Shown piece after piece: positions 9,279 through 18,261 of a stretch of 64,000 nucleotides of DNA. The DNA is from Sphingomicrobium sediminis (lineage in GTDB: Bacteria > Pseudomonadota > Alphaproteobacteria > Sphingomonadales > Sphingomonadaceae), in assembly GCF_023805295.1 (NCBI RefSeq), contig NZ_JAMSHT010000001.1:248001-312000 (forward strand), written 5' to 3'. A model generated the notes under the pieces. That model was not told the origin of the DNA. It worked only from the letters and a program-made list of their open reading frames with translations, and searched no databases. The translations under genes were made by a program, and so were the position numbers. How positions within the stretch are numbered: the first letter of the stretch is position 1; each line of letters begins with the position of its first letter.

Positions 9279-11510
9279 TTAGTCGCGCGGCCGCTCTAGA
9301 ATGGCAGCCGTGCGATATGGTTCTTCCCATCTATTTACAGACTTAGCAAACACAACGCAGTGCTCGTCAGTTCCATTATCAAAAATGTCGCCTGCAATCC
9401 ATTCCATGTCATCATGGCGAGAAGCGGCATTTTTATCTCGAAAGAGATAAAATGCTAGACCAACGGGGTACCGGCTAGGTCGTTCGACATATAGAATATT
9501 CGGACGGTCTTTGCTTTTAGGGTAACGCAGCACCGATCTTTTGAGCTTCTTTAGTTGCACTACAAAATTCCGCTGCTCGAGAATTGGGATTTTCTCAAGG
9601 ATGGTCATTGCGAATACCGTCCAACCTCTGTTCCGACGTTGCGAGATACCTTCCAGCAGCGATCGGATGAAACTATTCGTCTTGATTGCGGGTTTCCGGC
9701 TTTTCAAGCCTTGCTCTTTGAGCTGATAATATTGGTCTACCTTAGCCGACATGTTCGTGATTACGATCCGGTGCTTCTCGTCATCTGGAAATTCAAGCCC
9801 CGTCTCGAGGTAGGTACCCAGAAAGTCTAGTTCGTCTCCAAAAACTTCTGCCGAACTTTGAACATCCATTCGTTTCGAAAGGTAATGAAGTACCCGATAG
9901 TCAGGTAAAATGTCGGTAATGTAGTGTAGATCGGATAGCAGAATTACAGGTGCTATTTCGTGATCTAACGGAATCCATTTCGCGGCCTTTAATTCCTTTT
10001 CTGATGAGGTGATCACTGACAGATCCTCAAGAGAGACAGAGATGCGAATGACGCGCCGCAGATTTGAATACGATATCTCTGATTCGTCGCAAACTTTCCG
10101 AGCTTCTAGGTTTCCCGCTCCAGCGTCTTCGATAAGCTTTTGTAGTCTTGAGGACTGGATTGACGGGGTCAGAACTAGGTCCTTTACGTGACGTTTGAGC
10201 CGTTCTGGAGCGCCACGACGAGCAGGATCGGTAAAGCGGTTTGACTTGCATTCAAAGATTATCGTGAAGAAATCGATTTCTACGAGTAGATCGGTTTCAT
10301 ACTCGGTTTCGGCAATTGACCACTTATGATTTGCTCGAATTCTCGCATCCGGGAATGCTGCGTGAATTACTTTGGCAGTTTTATCTTCTAGAAATTTTGA
10401 TCTTATTGACTCAAGTCGCTCAGATATTTTGGCCTCTTCACAAAGATCATCCATGACGCGATGAATTTCCGAGAAGACACTCTGCAATATTGGCCCAAAG
10501 TATCGACCGTCAAACTTCATGACCGGTTTTTTGACAACAGGGTTGCCCAAGAAAGAATGCTCAAGCTTATGGTCGCTTGTAGCGCCCGGGCTAAGAGAGA
10601 GATAATCTAGAACCCTCGCAACCGTATCCTCTGCGATCTCCGTCACAAGGGCCAAGTCTTTTGGGGTTATCTCGTAAAGGTCACCATTCGACAAATCTAA
10701 ATGTGCGAGGACCATCGAGCGTGCCTCTTGCACGGTCGGGGCCCTTCCCAAGACTGTCATCATGTCGTCAGGATCGCCTTCTAGATGGGGAAATTCCTTG
10801 AAATACCGTCTAAAAATCTGCTGCGGTTTCTTTTGTCGCAATATTCTGCGCGTTTGAGTGAAGCGAGAAGTGGTCTGGTCTTCAATAGTGACTAGAGCCT
10901 GGTGACAGACATTGACTAGATCAGTTGCGGAAAAGCCGTGATGCTCTGCAAGAGCGGCGTCAAGCGGAGCGTAAAGCTCCAAAGAATAGCTAATGACCTC
11001 GTGAAAATGAGCCCAATTTCTTACCGCCTGAGTATGCAAACGAACCTTCTCGAGGAGGCTTGCTTCCTCATTGGAAATTTTCTCATTTTTCGGCGCGATT
11101 ATTCGGGAAGACAGAAAAGCACCACCGAGTTCGTGCAGTCCCTCAAAAATTTGGCCCACATGTTCTGGCGTCGCCACCCCGTGCTGCCAATTGGGCAGCC
11201 CAAGAGCAAGAAACTGCAACAGCTCCACATGGAACTGTTCGAGCCCCGCAATTTGCAACGGCGAAACTGAATCGGACGAAACAGAAGCCGACAGGTTGTA
11301 TAATGCGGTGCTTGAGATGAGTTGTAGCGGCGAAGTCTTGGCAAGCGTTTCCCGAATCTCGTTTACTAGCTCGGGCAGACGATCGACATGCTCCCTAGAT
11401 CGGGTTTGAATCGCCTTGCGGAACTCCTCGTAAAATTCGTCTGGAATTGAGAATTCATTGACAGCAAAGTCCGGCTTATCACTGGAAGCTGACCGTTTCT
11501 TTCGGCTCAT
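9279..11510 (-). CDS. AT-rich orphan gene with PD-(D/E)xK nuclease-like motif; possible defence protein
   Basis: A 743-aa soluble protein I do not recognise at full length. Residues 404-423 read YETDLLVEIDFFTIIFECKS: Asp407 followed 13 residues later by Glu420-x-Lys422, the D...ExK arrangement of the PD-(D/E)xK restriction-endonuclease-like fold, as in NERD and Mrr-type nucleases. A preceding helix with Glu375 could supply the first acidic residue. The N-terminal 370 residues and C-terminal 300 are largely helical with no recognised domain; I see no ATPase or transmembrane part. A good AAGGA site lies 8 nt before the ATG. Base composition is far below its neighbours (27 of 60 G+C in 10441-10500, against 41 of 60 in a parC stretch), which indicates transfer. 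Function as a stand-alone defence nuclease is inference. Confidence 0.7.
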   Translation of the reverse strand: MSRKKRSASSDKPDFAVNEFSIPDEFYEEFRKAIQTRSREHVDRLPELVNEIRETLAKTSPLQLISSTALYNLSASVSSDSVSPLQIAGLEQFHVELLQFLALGLPNWQHGVATPEHVGQIFEGLHELGGAFLSSRIIAPKNEKISNEEASLLEKVRLHTQAVRNWAHFHEVISYSLELYAPLDAALAEHHGFSATDLVNVCHQALVTIEDQTTSRFTQTRRILRQKKPQQIFRRYFKEFPHLEGDPDDMMTVLGRAPTVQEARSMVLAHLDLSNGDLYEITPKDLALVTEIAEDTVARVLDYLSLSPGATSDHKLEHSFLGNPVVKKPVMKFDGRYFGPILQSVFSEIHRVMDDLCEEAKISERLESIRSKFLEDKTAKVIHAAFPDARIRANHKWSIAETEYETDLLVEIDFFTIIFECKSNRFTDPARRGAPERLKRHVKDLVLTPSIQSSRLQKLIEDAGAGNLEARKVCDESEISYSNLRRVIRISVSLEDLSVITSSEKELKAAKWIPLDHEIAPVILLSDLHYITDILPDYRVLHYLSKRMDVQSSAEVFGDELDFLGTYLETGLEFPDDEKHRIVITNMSAKVDQYYQLKEQGLKSRKPAIKTNSFIRSLLEGISQRRNRGWTVFAMTILEKIPILEQRNFVVQLKKLKRSVLRYPKSKDRPNILYVERPSRYPVGLAFYLFRDKNAASRHDDMEWIAGDIFDNGTDEHCVVFAKSVNRWEEPYRTAAILERPRD

Positions 11511-11592
11511 GAAGAATGTCCTTGTTACACTGAAAACGAGCAGGACAATTCAGCTTAGTCGAAGTTTGAGACCGGTGTCACACAAATCCCCA

Positions 11593-11622
11593 TCGACACC
11601 CCTAGGGCACCCAACCTAAACT
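11593..11622 (+). promoter_or_regulatory. Predicted parC promoter giving a leaderless mRNA
   Basis: TCGACA (11593-11598), an 18-bp spacer and TAAACT (11617-11622) form a sigma-70-like promoter. The -10 box ends 7 nt before the parC ATG and there is no Shine-Dalgarno sequence (ctcccccac precedes ATG), so transcription should begin at or next to the A of the start codon. Confidence 0.5.
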
Positions 11623-11629
11623 CCCCCAC

Positions 11630-13888
11630 ATGACCGACCCCATTCCCGATTCCATCATCGACGAGCCGTTCAGCTCAGCCCTCTCCGAACGCTACCTCGT
11701 CTACGCCCTCTCCACGATCACGGCGCGCTCGCTGCCGGATGTGCGCGACGGCTTGAAGCCCGTGCACCGGCGCCTGCTCTGGGCGATGCGCAAGCTGAAG
11801 CTCGACGCCAACGGGCCGTACAAGAAATCGGCGCGCGTCGTCGGCGATGTCATCGGCAAATATCACCCGCACGGGGACGCCTCGGTCTATGATGCGATGG
11901 TGCGCTTGGCGCAGGACTTTTCGCTGCGCTATCCCCTGGTCGAGGGGCAGGGCAATTTCGGCAATATCGACGGGGATAATGCGGCCGCCTATCGCTATAC
12001 CGAGGCGCGGCTGACCAAGACGGCGCTGCGGCTGATGGAGGGGCTGGACGCCGGGACGGTCGCCTATCGCGCCACCTATAATGGCGAGGAGGAAGAGCCC
12101 GAGGTGATGCCGGGCCTGTTCCCCAACATGCTCGCCAACGGGGCCGCGGGGATTGCGGTCGGCATGGCGACCAGCATCCCGCCGCACAATGTCGGCGAGC
12201 TGGCCGATGCGGCGATCCACCTGGTCGATACGCGCGATGCGCGCGATGCGACGCTGATGAATTACGTGAAGGGGCCGGACTTTCCGACCGGCGGCGTGCT
12301 GGTCGATGACGAGGAGGTGATCCTCAAGGCCTATGTGACGGGGCGCGGAAGCTTCCGCATCCGGGCGCGGATCGCCAAGGAAGAGATGAAGGGCGGGGCC
12401 TGGCAGCTGGTAGTGAGCGAGATCCCTTATGGGGTCAGCAAGGGCAAGCTCATTGAGCAGATCGCCGCGCTGATCAACGACAAGAAGCTGCCGATCCTGG
12501 CCGATGTACGCGATGAGAGTGCGGAGGATATCCGCATCGTGCTGGAGCCCAGGAGCCGGACGGTGGACCCGGTGCTCTTGGAGGAGAGCCTGTACAAGCT
12601 TTCCGACCTGGAGAGCCGCTTTTCGCTGAACTTGAACGTGCTCGAGCATGGGCGGACGCCGGGGGTGATGAGCCTCAAGGAAGCGCTCTTGAGCTGGATC
12701 GACTTCCAGTATGACGTGATGCGCAACCGGGCGCGGCACCGGATCGGGAAGATCGATGACCGGCTGGAGCTGGTGGCGGGCTATCTGATCGCGTTCCTCA
12801 ACCTCGACCGGGTGATCGAGATCATCCGCACCGAGGACGAGCCCAAGGCGGTGATGATCGCCGAGTTCGAGCTGACCGACCGGCAGGCCGAGGCGATCCT
12901 CAACATGCGCCTCAGGAGCTTGCGCAAGCTCGAGGAGATGGAGCTCAAGCGCGAAGAGGCGGACCTTCGTGAGGAGAAAGCCGGGCTGGAGACGCTGCTG
13001 GGCTCCGAGGAGGAGCAGAAGAAAAAGCTGAAGGGCGATCTGCGGGCCTTGAAGAAGGATTATGCCGACGATCCGCGGCGGACCGGGGTGAAGCCGGCGG
13101 CGGTGGCGGCCGAGGTCGACTGGACGCAGATGATCGACAAGGAGCCGGTGACGGTGATCCTGTCGAAGCGCGGCTGGATCCGGGCGATGAAGGGGCATGT
13201 CGATCTCGCCACCGTGCCGGAGATGAAGTTCCGCGAAGGCGACGAGGCGGAGCATCATTTTCACGCGCAGACGACGGATCGCATCCTGCTGCTGGCGGAG
13301 AATGGGCGGGTGTTCACGATCGGCGCGGACAAGCTGCCGGGCGGCAGGGGCTTTGGCGAGCCGGTGCGGCTGATGATCGACCTCGAGGGCGAGGTGGAGA
13401 TCATGGCGGCGCTGCCGGTCGATACGAAGGCGCGCTATCTCATGGCGGCGAGCGACGGGCGCGGTTTCCTGACGCCGGGCGAGACGCTGACGGCGGAGAC
13501 GCGCAAGGGCAAGAACCTCATGAACCTGCGCAAGGGCGCCAAGGTGCAGCTGATCAAGCGTGTGCCCGATGGTGCGGACGCGGTCGCGGTGGTCGGCGAG
13601 AACAGGAAGATGCTGGTCTTCAATATCGAAGAAATGCCCGAACTGGCGCGCGGCGCCGGCGTTCAGCTGCAGCGTTACCGCGATGGCGGGCTGTCGGATG
13701 CGATGGCCTTTCGCATCGAAGACGGCATTGCCTGGGCGATGGGCGGGGGCACGCGCAACCGCCACGAAAACGACGTGCTGCCGTGGAAGGTGGCGCGCGG
13801 CGCGGCGGGCCGGATGGCCCCGCAGGGCTTCCCGCAGAACAATACGTTCGTGCCGCCGGTGAAAAAGGATGGCGACGAGGAGGAATAG
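11630..13888 (+). CDS. parC: DNA topoisomerase IV subunit A
   Basis: A 752-aa type IIA topoisomerase A subunit that decatenates daughter chromosomes with ParE. The N-terminal winged-helix region has the catalytic Tyr123 in AYRYTEARL. The quinolone-determining segment reads [14 protein letters not shown], with Ala84 where E. coli ParC has Ser80 and Asp88 for Glu84. The length and the C-terminal beta-pinwheel lacking a GyrA box favour ParC over GyrA. The gene stands alone, preceded by a leaderless-type promoter and the AT-rich insert. Confidence 0.94.
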   Translation: MTDPIPDSIIDEPFSSALSERYLVYALSTITARSLPDVRDGLKPVHRRLLWAMRKLKLDANGPYKKSARVVGDVIGKYHPHGDASVYDAMVRLAQDFSLRYPLVEGQGNFGNIDGDNAAAYRYTEARLTKTALRLMEGLDAGTVAYRATYNGEEEEPEVMPGLFPNMLANGAAGIAVGMATSIPPHNVGELADAAIHLVDTRDARDATLMNYVKGPDFPTGGVLVDDEEVILKAYVTGRGSFRIRARIAKEEMKGGAWQLVVSEIPYGVSKGKLIEQIAALINDKKLPILADVRDESAEDIRIVLEPRSRTVDPVLLEESLYKLSDLESRFSLNLNVLEHGRTPGVMSLKEALLSWIDFQYDVMRNRARHRIGKIDDRLELVAGYLIAFLNLDRVIEIIRTEDEPKAVMIAEFELTDRQAEAILNMRLRSLRKLEEMELKREEADLREEKAGLETLLGSEEEQKKKLKGDLRALKKDYADDPRRTGVKPAAVAAEVDWTQMIDKEPVTVILSKRGWIRAMKGHVDLATVPEMKFREGDEAEHHFHAQTTDRILLLAENGRVFTIGADKLPGGRGFGEPVRLMIDLEGEVEIMAALPVDTKARYLMAASDGRGFLTPGETLTAETRKGKNLMNLRKGAKVQLIKRVPDGADAVAVVGENRKMLVFNIEEMPELARGAGVQLQRYRDGGLSDAMAFRIEDGIAWAMGGGTRNRHENDVLPWKVARGAAGRMAPQGFPQNNTFVPPVKKDGDEEE

Positions 13889-13968
13889 CCGTTTCGGAGG
13901 CTATTTTCCGCCAATTATGACAATGTCGCATACTTGGCGTTAACCCCTTTCATTTAAGGCGGGTCGCC

Positions 13969-15741
13969 ATGCAGGCCCGATCTTCAGCTGCAGCGCCCCA
14001 ACCGGCGCAACCTTCGCCTCGCGCGGGCGAGGAAGATATGCGCCTGTTATCGGCGCTGCCGATCGCCGCTGCCATCATCACCAAGAAAGGCGATAAACTC
14101 TGGGTCGAAGCGTTCAACGAGCGCTTCATCGACACGATCACCAATTCGCGTGACGACCTCAAGGCAGCGCCCATTCTCGACACCGCGGCACAAGGGCCGA
14201 TCGGCGACTTCCTGCGCGCCTATCTGGCCGATCCGGCGACCGCACCCGATGCGATGGAGCGCGAGGATGGCGGCGCGATCAACCAGCGCTATTTCGAGCT
14301 GAAGCTCGCGCCTTTGTCGCCGCGTGACGGGGAAAATCGCTGCCTGCTGAGCCTTGTCGACCAGACGATGGAGCGCCGCGCGCAACAGAATATGCGCGAC
14401 CAGATGCTGATGTGCAGCCTGACGGGCCTGCCCAACCGGCTGGCCTTTACCGAGGCGGTCGAGAGCCTGGGCGAGGACAATGCCATCCAGCCCGGCAGCC
14501 ATGCCATTATCGTCATCGACCTGTTGCGCTTTTCGCGGATCAACGAAAGCATGGGCAGCATCGTGGGCGATGAATTGCTGATCACGGTCGCCAGCCGCCT
14601 CGTCGGCGCGCTGCGCAAGGGCGACAAGCTGGCGCGAACGGGCGGCAACGAGTTCGCCATCCTTGCCGCGATCGACAAGGGGCGGGGCGACGCAACAGCG
14701 GCGGCCGACCGCATCCGCCAGGTACTCGCCGAACCTTTCGCGCTCACCGACCTTGAAATTCATGTCGACACCGCGATCGGCATCGCGCTGACCGACAGCG
14801 ATCGCGAAGGCGAGGAGCTGTTCCGCAACGCCCAGTTCGCGGTCAAGCAGGCCAAGCATGCCGGCAAGCCGACCATTTACGAGCCTGCCGAAGCGAGCGC
14901 GGCGCGGCGTCGTTTCTCGATCGAGACCGAATTGCGCCGCGCCCTCGAGCGCGACGAACTGAAACTGCATTACCAGCCGCTCATCGACTTGGGTTCGGGC
15001 CGTGTCTCGGGCTTCGAGGCGCTGGCCCGCTGGACCCACGAGGATCGCGGCGAGATCACGCCGAGCGAGTTCATCCCGGTGGCCGAGGAAAGCGGGCTGA
15101 TCCTCGAACTGGGCCGCTGGGCCATGGACAAGGCGGCGCGCACGCTCGCGAGTTGGGATGCGGCAGAAGGGCAGGAACTGGACCTCACGCTGTCGGTGAA
15201 CCTGTCGGCGATCCAGGTGGCGCGCGACAATATTAGTGATTTCGTCGGCTCGGCGCTCAAGTCGCACAAGATTGGCGGCGAACGGCTGACGCTCGAACTG
15301 ACCGAAAGCGCCATCGTCCAGGATCCGACCCGCGCCATCAAGGTCTTCGAGAGCCTGAAGGCGCTCGACACCAATCTTGCGATGGACGATTTCGGCACCG
15401 GCTATTCGAGCCTTGCCTACCTCCAGCGCCTGCCCATCGACCTGCTCAAGATTGACCAGCGCTTCATCAAGGGCATGCTGTCCGACGCCGACAGCATCGC
15501 CATCGTCCGCGCCATTCTGGGCCTTGCCGATGCGCTCGGCATGAAGACGACGGCCGAGGGGATCGAGAGCGTCGAACTGGCAACCACGCTGGCGACATTG
15601 GGCTGCGCCAAGGGGCAGGGTTTCTATTTCTCCGAAGCGGTCGAGGCCAAGCGGGCGCTCGCTTACTGGCGTGCGCGCGAGGAGAAAGCGGCGCGCGAGG
15701 GCAAGATCCCGCTCACCGGGACAGGAGGCATGCATGGCTGA
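13969..15741 (+). CDS. PAS-GGDEF-EAL protein, probable c-di-GMP phosphodiesterase
   Basis: A 590-aa protein without membrane segments. A PAS-like region spans about 25-135, GGDEF about 150-305, EAL about 320-580. The GGDEF signature is altered to GGNEF (RTGGNEF, Asn227 in place of the acidic metal ligand), so cyclase activity is doubtful. The EAL domain keeps its motifs: FEAL (Glu350), TLELTE (Glu443), MDDFGTGYSS (Asp473/474), LKIDQRF (Lys494) and TAEGIE. It therefore most likely degrades c-di-GMP, with the GGDEF part perhaps sensing GTP. The stop overlaps the start of a small PilZ gene, linking enzyme and receptor. Confidence 0.9.
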   Translation: MQARSSAAAPQPAQPSPRAGEEDMRLLSALPIAAAIITKKGDKLWVEAFNERFIDTITNSRDDLKAAPILDTAAQGPIGDFLRAYLADPATAPDAMEREDGGAINQRYFELKLAPLSPRDGENRCLLSLVDQTMERRAQQNMRDQMLMCSLTGLPNRLAFTEAVESLGEDNAIQPGSHAIIVIDLLRFSRINESMGSIVGDELLITVASRLVGALRKGDKLARTGGNEFAILAAIDKGRGDATAAADRIRQVLAEPFALTDLEIHVDTAIGIALTDSDREGEELFRNAQFAVKQAKHAGKPTIYEPAEASAARRRFSIETELRRALERDELKLHYQPLIDLGSGRVSGFEALARWTHEDRGEITPSEFIPVAEESGLILELGRWAMDKAARTLASWDAAEGQELDLTLSVNLSAIQVARDNISDFVGSALKSHKIGGERLTLELTESAIVQDPTRAIKVFESLKALDTNLAMDDFGTGYSSLAYLQRLPIDLLKIDQRFIKGMLSDADSIAIVRAILGLADALGMKTTAEGIESVELATTLATLGCAKGQGFYFSEAVEAKRALAYWRAREEKAAREGKIPLTGTGGMHG

Positions 15742-16003
15742 AGCCGATCCCGGTCGCCGCATTCGCATCGACCTCGCTTTGTCGGGGACGATCATCGACA
15801 GCGACGGTGTCGCGAGCCCCGCGACGGTCCGCGACCTGTCCAAGGACGGATGCCGCATCCGCACCCAGGCCACGCTGTACGAGGGCGAAGAGGTGAAGCT
15901 GAAGGTCGGTAAAAGCGATCCCGCAAGCGCGAAGGTGCGCTGGGCGCTGGGCGACGAGGCTGGCCTGCATTTCACCAGCCGCGCGGAAGTGCCGCAGGGC
16001 TGA
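15734..16003 (+). CDS. Small PilZ domain protein
   Basis: An 89-aa single PilZ domain, a c-di-GMP receptor fold. It has the arginine motif (GRRIRID) and DLSKDG, matching DxSxxG. The ATG at 15734 overlaps the end of the GGDEF-EAL gene by 8 nt and has GGAGG upstream, so the two are coupled. It probably reads c-di-GMP levels set by the upstream enzyme; the output partner is unknown. Confidence 0.85.
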   Translation: MAEADPGRRIRIDLALSGTIIDSDGVASPATVRDLSKDGCRIRTQATLYEGEEVKLKVGKSDPASAKVRWALGDEAGLHFTSRAEVPQG

Positions 16004-16106
16004 CGAACTCGTTACCATCACGTAATAATAACCCACTTTAATTAAGACTTGAACCATGAACGCAATTCCGCCAATTCTCGGGACACTTAGCTCGGGGGAT
16101 ACATCG

Positions 16107-16385
16107 ATGCGGCGCAAGCCTGGTGAAGTGAAGCGTGCCAAGAGAGTGGACGTCGACCACAAGGGATATCTGATCGACAGCGACGGCGGTGAAAGCGCCG
16201 TGCGCGTGCTCGACCTCAGCGCCGATGGCTGCCGGATCGAAACCGAAGAGGGTGTGGTGCGCATCGGCGAACATGTCCGCCTGCGCGTCGGACGCTCGGG
16301 CGATTATCCGGCGCAAGTGCGCTGGGCGCTGGGCGACGAAGCGGGCTTGCAGTTCACCGGACCGGCCGAGGCACCGGGCAGCTAA
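16107..16385 (+). CDS. Second small PilZ domain protein
   Basis: A 92-aa paralogue of the preceding gene, sharing IDSDG, the DLSxDGCRI motif and the VRWALGDEAGLxF tail. ATG 16107 has a good GGGGGA site 7 nt upstream. An in-frame ATG at 16056 would add 17 unconserved residues; it lacks a Shine-Dalgarno sequence but has TAAGAC 7 nt before it, so a leaderless longer form is possible. The tandem arrangement suggests duplication inside a c-di-GMP module. Confidence 0.8.
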   Translation: MRRKPGEVKRAKRVDVDHKGYLIDSDGGESAVRVLDLSADGCRIETEEGVVRIGEHVRLRVGRSGDYPAQVRWALGDEAGLQFTGPAEAPGS

Positions 16386-16462
16386 GCCCCTATTCGAAAA
16401 GCTTTTACAAACTGGATTAACTGTTGCAGCCTCTCGGACATGACCGGGGGGCTTATCGACAT

Positions 16463-17233
16463 ATGCTGCGGCTGAGGCGCCTGCGCCCGCGCGAACTGCG
16501 CTCGATCCGCCATTGGGCGATCGAGCTGGCGGTCGTGGTGGTTGGTGTGCTGCTTGCACTGTGGGCGGCGGAGTGGGCCGAGGGGCGGCGCGAGGCCGAG
16601 CGCATGGCATTGGCCGAAATCGATATTCGCGAAGAACTCCGGCAGAACTTTGCGACGTTGGCTATCTATCAGTCCTTCGACCAGTGCAAGCGCCATCAAA
16701 TCGGGCGCGTTTACAACCAGTTGGTTTCATCCGAGGAGGATTGGGGCGGGATCGAAGAAGACGTCATCCTTGCGCAGCGGCCGGATGGAGAAATCATTCC
16801 CGGATTTTACTCCCTACCTGGTTTCCGTTTCACTTCGGAGGTTTGGGACGCGGCCTTGGCCACGGGGTTGCTCAACCGCATGGATCGGGACCGCCTAGCG
16901 GTCTATGGCGCCGTCTACGAATGGTTTGGCACTGGCGGTGCATTCGTCGAGGAAGAATTGGATGCACGCGCTAATCTCAGCGGGTTGGTTCCTCCGGGCA
17001 AGATAACGGCTCAAGTCAGGATTGAAGCATTGGGCCGCCTCCAGCGGCTTGAAGCCAGTCGGAACGTTTACATGGCAATGTCGGAGGTGGTCGAGGTCGC
17101 AGCGCCGCTCGAACTTGGGTCTTCGCGGCGCATGGAAGAACGCCTGGCGGAGTTCCGCGCTGTAGCGGCGGAGAATTTTTTCAAGCCTTGTTATCGCGCA
17201 CCAGACAATCCGCTGGCCGAAATGACACAATGA
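16463..17233 (+). CDS. Membrane-anchored protein of unknown function
   Basis: A 256-aa protein from ATG 16463; a TTG 13 codons upstream is also in frame. A basic N-terminus (RLRRLRPRELRSIRHW) leads into one transmembrane helix (about 20-40, AIELAVVVVGVLLALWAAEW), followed by a long helical, mostly extracytoplasmic region starting EGRREAER. Similar N-terminally anchored proteins are common in sphingomonads, but I know of no function. It is separated from the ECF sigma gene by about 125 bp. Confidence 0.65.
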   Translation: MLRLRRLRPRELRSIRHWAIELAVVVVGVLLALWAAEWAEGRREAERMALAEIDIREELRQNFATLAIYQSFDQCKRHQIGRVYNQLVSSEEDWGGIEEDVILAQRPDGEIIPGFYSLPGFRFTSEVWDAALATGLLNRMDRDRLAVYGAVYEWFGTGGAFVEEELDARANLSGLVPPGKITAQVRIEALGRLQRLEASRNVYMAMSEVVEVAAPLELGSSRRMEERLAEFRAVAAENFFKPCYRAPDNPLAEMTQ

Positions 17234-17359
17234 TCCGCCTGACTGTGTGCGAGCTGGCGAACTGTAACCGTGGTAGGGCCGATTTTTCGAAAACCAAATG
17301 AACCGGATGGCTCCTCCGGCCCACCTTCTGATGTGAGCAAGGAAGAGCAAGCCGGGGCC

Positions 17360-17899
17360 ATGCGCGGGACACGCGCCTTCGATGCCTATCTGGTCGCTGC
17401 CGTCAGGGCAGGGGACCGGCGGGCGGCGAAGGGGTTGGTCGAGCGCTGGCAACCGCGCCTTACCGGCCATGCGCACCGCCTGCTGGGCGAGGCCGAAGCG
17501 GCGCGTGATTGCGTGCAGGCCGGCTGGGTCGAGATCTGGCGGAGCCTGCCGCGATTGCGCGAGGAACGGGCCTTCGGGACCTTCGCCTATCGCATCGTTT
17601 CGCGGCAATGCGCGCAGCATGTGTCGCGGGTCGTGAAGCGGCGGAGCCTCGCCGAGGAACTGGCGGCCGAGCCGCTCCCCGAACCGGTGATGCCGGTGGC
17701 GGGAAGCGATGCCGAGAAATTGAGCGCGGCGATGGCAGCATTGCCGGGCGCGATGCGGGCCGCAGTGGCGCTCTTCTACACAGCCGAGATGTCGGTCGCC
17801 GAGGTGGCGGTCGCGCTCGATATTCCGGTGGGAACGGTGAAGTCCCGCCTCAGCCATGCGCGGGCGCATCTGCGTGCCGCCTTCGAAGGAGATGTATGA
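17360..17899 (+). CDS. ECF-type RNA polymerase sigma factor
   Basis: A 179-aa sigma-70 family factor with only regions 2 and 4. Region 2 includes AFGTFAYRIVSRQ, in the position of the usual F..WL..IARN motif. Region 4 contains MSVAEVAVALDIPVGTVKSR, a clear helix-turn-helix. The start is uncertain: GTG 17270, GTG 17333 and ATG 17360 are all in frame; I chose the ATG because region 2 begins immediately after it. The stop overlaps the start of the DUF6768 membrane protein, the usual arrangement for a sigma factor and its membrane partner. Confidence 0.88.
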   Translation: MRGTRAFDAYLVAAVRAGDRRAAKGLVERWQPRLTGHAHRLLGEAEAARDCVQAGWVEIWRSLPRLREERAFGTFAYRIVSRQCAQHVSRVVKRRSLAEELAAEPLPEPVMPVAGSDAEKLSAAMAALPGAMRAAVALFYTAEMSVAEVAVALDIPVGTVKSRLSHARAHLRAAFEGDV

Positions 17900-18261
17900 T
17901 GCAAGGTGACGACGCGAAAATTGCGGCCGGGCTTCGCGAGGAAGAAAAGCGGCTGCTGGCCGAATTGGGCGAGGAGCCGGGCTATGTGACGCAGGCCTTC
18001 TCGATGATGCGCGGGCCGTTGGGCTGGCCGACCATGGTGCTCCTGATGAGCCAGGTGGTGATGTTCGTGGCAGGGGTATTCTTCGCCATCGACTTCTTTG
18101 CCGCCGAGACGCCGCTGGCAGCACTGAAGAGCGGTCTGCCCGCGGTGACGCTGATCCTCGGATCGATGATCGCCAAGTTCGCCATGTGGCCGCAGCTGCA
18201 CGCCAACCGGATCATCCGCGAGATGCGGCGGCTGGAAGTGCAGTTGCTGACCCGCAACTAG
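17896..18261 (+). CDS. DUF6768 family two-helix membrane protein
   Basis: A 121-aa protein whose ATGA overlaps the ECF sigma stop. A charged cytoplasmic N-terminus is followed by two hydrophobic helices (about 48-70 and 82-102). Its placement suggests a role in controlling the sigma factor, like an anti-sigma factor, but there is no zinc-binding HxxxCxxC motif and no periplasmic domain, so this is inferred from context only. It converges on cca with stop codons sharing one CTAG. Confidence 0.75.
   Translation: MMQGDDAKIAAGLREEEKRLLAELGEEPGYVTQAFSMMRGPLGWPTMVLLMSQVVMFVAGVFFAIDFFAAETPLAALKSGLPAVTLILGSMIAKFAMWPQLHANRIIREMRRLEVQLLTRN

Noticed and set aside
9103..9330. N-terminal extension of the HTH gene by 76 codons
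   Set aside because: It passes through the three-hairpin cluster and the end of the AT-rich gene, and the sequence looks untranslated. ATG 9102 starts the conserved domain.
9279..11510. Restriction-modification system or prophage fragment
   Set aside because: No methyltransferase, specificity subunit, helicase, integrase or structural gene accompanies the nuclease-like gene.
11675..13765. A 696-codon frame opposite parC
   Set aside because: It is complementary to the strongly conserved parC and its product is a low-complexity His/Arg/Leu-rich sequence, typical of a GC-rich shadow frame.
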